NCBI RefSeq assembly: GCF_030518795.1
Contig: NZ_CP130427.1
Coordinates: 5,518,001-5,582,000 of the forward strand
Origin: Micromonospora sp. NBRC 110009
Lineage (GTDB): Bacteria; Actinomycetota; Actinomycetes; Mycobacteriales; Micromonosporaceae
Direction: 5' to 3'
DNA: 64,000 nt
Part shown: piece by piece, positions 61,822 through 64,000 of the stretch
Layout of the letters: every line of letters starts with the position of its first letter
How positions within the stretch are numbered: position 1 is the stretch's first letter
The notes under the pieces: generated by a model
Seen by the model: only the letters and a program-made list of their open reading frames with translations
Database searches by the model: none
What the model was told of the DNA's origin: nothing
Translations under genes and position numbers: made by a program

Positions 61822-62490
61822 GTGAGCACGGGGGAGCGCTGGAGCGCCATGGCCGCGCTCGTCGACCGGTCCCGACGGGCGCTGTACGACTACGTGTGCC
61901 GGGCCGATCACCCGGTCACCCGCGAGGAGGCGGCCGAGGCGCACGGCATGTCCCGCAACCTCACCGCATTCCATCTCGACAAGCTCGTCGAGTCCGGGCT
62001 GCTGCGGGCCCACTACGAGACGCCGGCCGATCAGCCTCGGGGGCGCGGCCGGACGCCGAAGGTCTACGAGGCGGCCGGCGACGGCGTGGCGATCACCGTT
62101 CCGGAGCGGCGCTATGAACTCATCGCCGAGATCCTCGCGGACGCGGTCGCCGAGGACCCCCACGACGCTCCCGAGGCGGCGCGGCGGCATGCCCGGCAAC
62201 GCGGCTGGGACCTCGCAGCCCGGGTACGCGACGCCGACGAGGACCTCGTCGCCGTGCTCGCCGGCCTCGGCTTCGAGCCCGAGGCGCTCGGCGCCGATGT
62301 GCTGCTGCGCAACTGCCCGTTCCATGCCCTGGCCACCCGGCAGACCGCCCTGGTGTGCGGGCTCAACCACGCGTTCCTCGCGGGCCTGATCGACGGCGCG
62401 GGACGCACCGACCTGCTGCCCCGGCTCGCCCCGCAGCCCGGTGCCTGCTGCGTCCGGTTGGCGCGGCTCTCACCGGCGGCACAGGTGTAG
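61822..62490 (+). CDS. COG2345/SufR-like transcriptional regulator
   Basis: The product has 222 residues from a GTG. A winged helix (ALYDYVCRADHPVTREEAAE, AHGMSRNLTAFHLDKLVESG, LLRAHY) is followed by a C-terminal domain with Cys residues in LLRNCPFHALATRQTALVCG and PGACCVRL. That Cys pattern is typical of the COG2345 group, whose SufR members hold an iron-sulfur cluster. It may sense redox or iron and repress the divergent membrane-protein/folE/reductase run and itself through the palindrome at 61737-61754. Confidence 0.8.
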   Translation: MSTGERWSAMAALVDRSRRALYDYVCRADHPVTREEAAEAHGMSRNLTAFHLDKLVESGLLRAHYETPADQPRGRGRTPKVYEAAGDGVAITVPERRYELIAEILADAVAEDPHDAPEAARRHARQRGWDLAARVRDADEDLVAVLAGLGFEPEALGADVLLRNCPFHALATRQTALVCGLNHAFLAGLIDGAGRTDLLPRLAPQPGACCVRLARLSPAAQV

Positions 62491-62506
62491 CGGTCGCCGA
62501 CCGCCG

Positions 62507-63562
62507 CTACGGGGCGGGGCTCGCCGCGAGCCCGGTGCAGGCGCGCAGGTCCGCGTACTCCCGGCGGATCCGGGCCGCGTCCTCCCCGCCGGCGAGTTCG
62601 GGTCGACCGGTGCTTCGGGAGATCGTCGCGGGCACCAGCTCCGTCTTCGATATCGCCGAACCGTGGAGGGTCACCCGCAGCACCCCGGTGTCGTTGCTGT
62701 ACGCGTCGTCCCGCCACCACAGGAAGTTGCCGAGGCCGTACTGCACGAAGGTCCGGCCGAGCCACCCGTCGCCGAGCAGCAGGTGGGCGTGGGTGCCGAC
62801 CACCATCGTGGCGCCCGCCTCGGCCATCTCGCCGGCGAACGCACGAGCCTCGGCGGGTGGACAGTCGTCGCCCTCCGTGCCCCAGTGGACGTAGACGACG
62901 ACCACGCTGGCCTGACGGCGGGCGGCGCGCACCGCCGCGACGGCGCGCGGCATTTCCCGGGTCATCGCGATGCCGGCCCGGGTGTCGGTGGCTCGCCACT
63001 CCGACCAGAGCTCGGCGACCTGGCTGAAGCCGAGGACAGCGATTCTGGTGCCGCGTACCTCGGTGATCCACGGCGTGTACGCCGCCGCCGCGTCGGCGCC
63101 CGCGCCGACGGTCGCCATCCCGGCGGCCCGGGCCGCGGCCACGGTGTCGGCCAGCCCCGTCCGTCCGTAGTCCAGCGCGTGGTTGTTGGCGATCGACACG
63201 ACGTCGACGCCCGCGGCCTTCACCGCGTCATACGCGGTCGCCGGCGCCCGGAAATGGAACTCCTTCGGCTCGGGCGCCCCGCGGGTGGTGACCGCCGTTT
63301 CCAGGTTGACCATCGCGAGGTCCGCGGCCGACAGGGTCGACGAGATCGACCCGAAGGCGGTCGGCGGGTCGGCCAGCAGATCTGCCGTACGGTCGGCGAA
63401 GTGCACGTCGCCCGCGAAGGCCAGGGTGATCTCGGCGGGGTGCGACGGGGACGCCGCAGGAGCGGCGCGGTTGGGCGCAGCGGCCGGCGAGGTCCGCGCG
63501 GGATGGCACCCGGTGACCATCAGGGTCGCCGCCAGCGCGACGAAGGATCGTGCCCAGCTCAC
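62507..63562 (-). CDS. CapA-family lipoprotein
   Basis: The product has 351 residues. A lipobox (LMVTGC, Cys19) is followed by a linker and a metallophosphoesterase-like CapA domain: LAFAGDVHFADRT, LAMVNLETAVTTRG, VSIANNHALDYGRTGLADTV, VVYVHWGTEGDD, VVGTHAHLLLGDGWL and YGLGNFLWW. CapA proteins were first linked to poly-gamma-glutamate capsule synthesis, but the actinobacterial ones are widespread and uncharacterised. It is surface-anchored and convergent with the regulator gene, 16 nt away. Confidence 0.88.
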   Translation of the reverse strand: MSWARSFVALAATLMVTGCHPARTSPAAAPNRAAPAASPSHPAEITLAFAGDVHFADRTADLLADPPTAFGSISSTLSAADLAMVNLETAVTTRGAPEPKEFHFRAPATAYDAVKAAGVDVVSIANNHALDYGRTGLADTVAAARAAGMATVGAGADAAAAYTPWITEVRGTRIAVLGFSQVAELWSEWRATDTRAGIAMTREMPRAVAAVRAARRQASVVVVYVHWGTEGDDCPPAEARAFAGEMAEAGATMVVGTHAHLLLGDGWLGRTFVQYGLGNFLWWRDDAYSNDTGVLRVTLHGSAISKTELVPATISRSTGRPELAGGEDAARIRREYADLRACTGLAASPAP

Positions 63563-63697
63563 TCAGCGCAGCGTACGGAAACCCCGCCCGACCCTGGGCC
63601 TGGTTGGCCGGGATTGCCTCGGCCTGGCCGACAGGCCGTGGCCGGCACCCGAACTCCCAGGTGCCGGCCAGTGGCAGATCCAGTGATGCCCGACAGC

Positions 63698-63738
63698 TGA
63701 CACGGCCCTGCCGGGGCACTCCCGGCAGGGCCGTGTCA
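63698..63738 (-). terminator. Strong hairpin terminator
   Basis: An 18-bp perfect stem (63698-63715 and 63721-63738; core CACGGCCCTGCCGGG) with a 5-nt loop lies 2 nt after the stop codon of the surface-protein gene at 63741. There is no long T-run, as is common in high-GC actinobacteria. It should end that transcript and shield the CapA gene from read-through. Confidence 0.85.
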
Positions 63739-63740
63739 GG

Positions 63741-64000
63741 TCAGGCGACGAAGCGACGACGCCGTTGCGCGAGCAGCAGTACGAGGCCGACGGCGATGAG
63801 ACTGCCGCCCATCGCGGCGAGCTTGCCGAGCGTCGGACCGGAGACTGCCGCACCGGTCACCGGCAGGCTCGGGCTCGGTGTCCCGCCGCTCGCCGGGCAG
63901 GTCTGCGCCAGGTCGAACGTTCCGTCGGTGCCCGTGATCACCGCTCTGGCGCTGGTGAGGCTGAACGGATTCACCAACGCGCCGGAGGGGGACAGGCCGG
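63741..64000 (-). CDS. Sortase-anchored surface protein, 3' end only
   Basis: Only the last ~86 codons are in the window; the gene starts beyond 64000. The C-terminus carries the sorting signal LPVTG followed by a membrane helix (LAAMGGSLIAVGLVLLLAQ) and RRRR. The upstream part reads GTDGTFDLAQTCPASGG. The frame is open to the window edge. The protein would be exported, cut at the LPxTG motif and linked to the cell wall. Confidence 0.8.
   Translation of the reverse strand, partial: GLSPSGALVNPFSLTSARAVITGTDGTFDLAQTCPASGGTPSPSLPVTGAAVSGPTLGKLAAMGGSLIAVGLVLLLAQRRRRFVA

Noticed and set aside
1..64000. tRNA, rRNA or att sites
   Set aside because: I looked for cloverleaf-like segments and for direct repeats flanking the element, but found none I could support by eye.

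Overview
The window is very GC-rich DNA from an actinobacterium. Scr1-type regulator/DUF397 pairs, DUF2267 proteins, many GTG starts, NarL-type two-component systems and an actinobacterial conjugative-element gene set point to the Micromonosporaceae, probably Micromonospora. That placement is inferred from gene content and was not tested by a search.

Positions ~1-23,500 look like part of an integrative conjugative element (ICE). The core is a minus-strand type IV secretion operon (16905 down to 10346): VirB2-like pilin, VirB6-like membrane protein, PrgI-family protein, VirB4 ATPase and TraD/VirD4-like coupling ATPase. The three downstream junctions overlap by 4 nt. A Replic_Relax-family protein follows (9138-10064). 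To the left is an accessory block: a SUKH-like protein and two adjacent genes carrying three dynamin-like GTP-binding domains (3104-8486), plus small unknowns. To the right are a RibD/DHFR-like enzyme, a sigma-like DNA-binding protein, an IS3-family insertion sequence (19702-20995), a pair of methyltransferase-like genes of which one looks catalytically dead, and a broken C-terminal integrase fragment (23072-23284). The non-coding DNA of the element repeatedly contains the short motif CTGACA/TGTCAG, including about a dozen same-strand copies at 19168-19593. No att site, tRNA or intact integrase was found, so the element's limits are not fixed.

Positions ~23,500-47,000 are chromosomal in style. 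They hold a heterodimeric ABC exporter with complementary defects in its two ATPase domains, a Scr1/DUF397 pair, a DivIVA-like gene pair, two DUF2267 proteins and a YceI protein. An FtsX-type ABC transporter lies divergent to a histidine kinase/response regulator pair. A secreted PA-domain protein follows, then a membrane-fused multicopper oxidase operon divergent to a second two-component system, and an unknown 381-residue protein.

Positions ~47,200-53,100 hold a tightly packed five-gene operon: a polar amino-acid ABC transporter, an N-acyl-D-amino-acid deacylase and a class A beta-lactamase-like hydrolase. A convergent LysR regulator overlaps its 3' end. It reads as import and breakdown of a D-amino-acid-containing compound.

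Positions ~53,100-64,000 hold a PadR regulator with a perfect palindrome at its start codon and a membrane partner. They also hold an acyl-CoA synthetase, an erythromycin-esterase-family protein, an FAD-dependent ferredoxin-reductase-like enzyme, GTP cyclohydrolase I, two membrane proteins divergent from a COG2345/SufR-like regulator, a CapA-family lipoprotein, and the 3' end of a sortase-anchored surface protein with a strong terminator.
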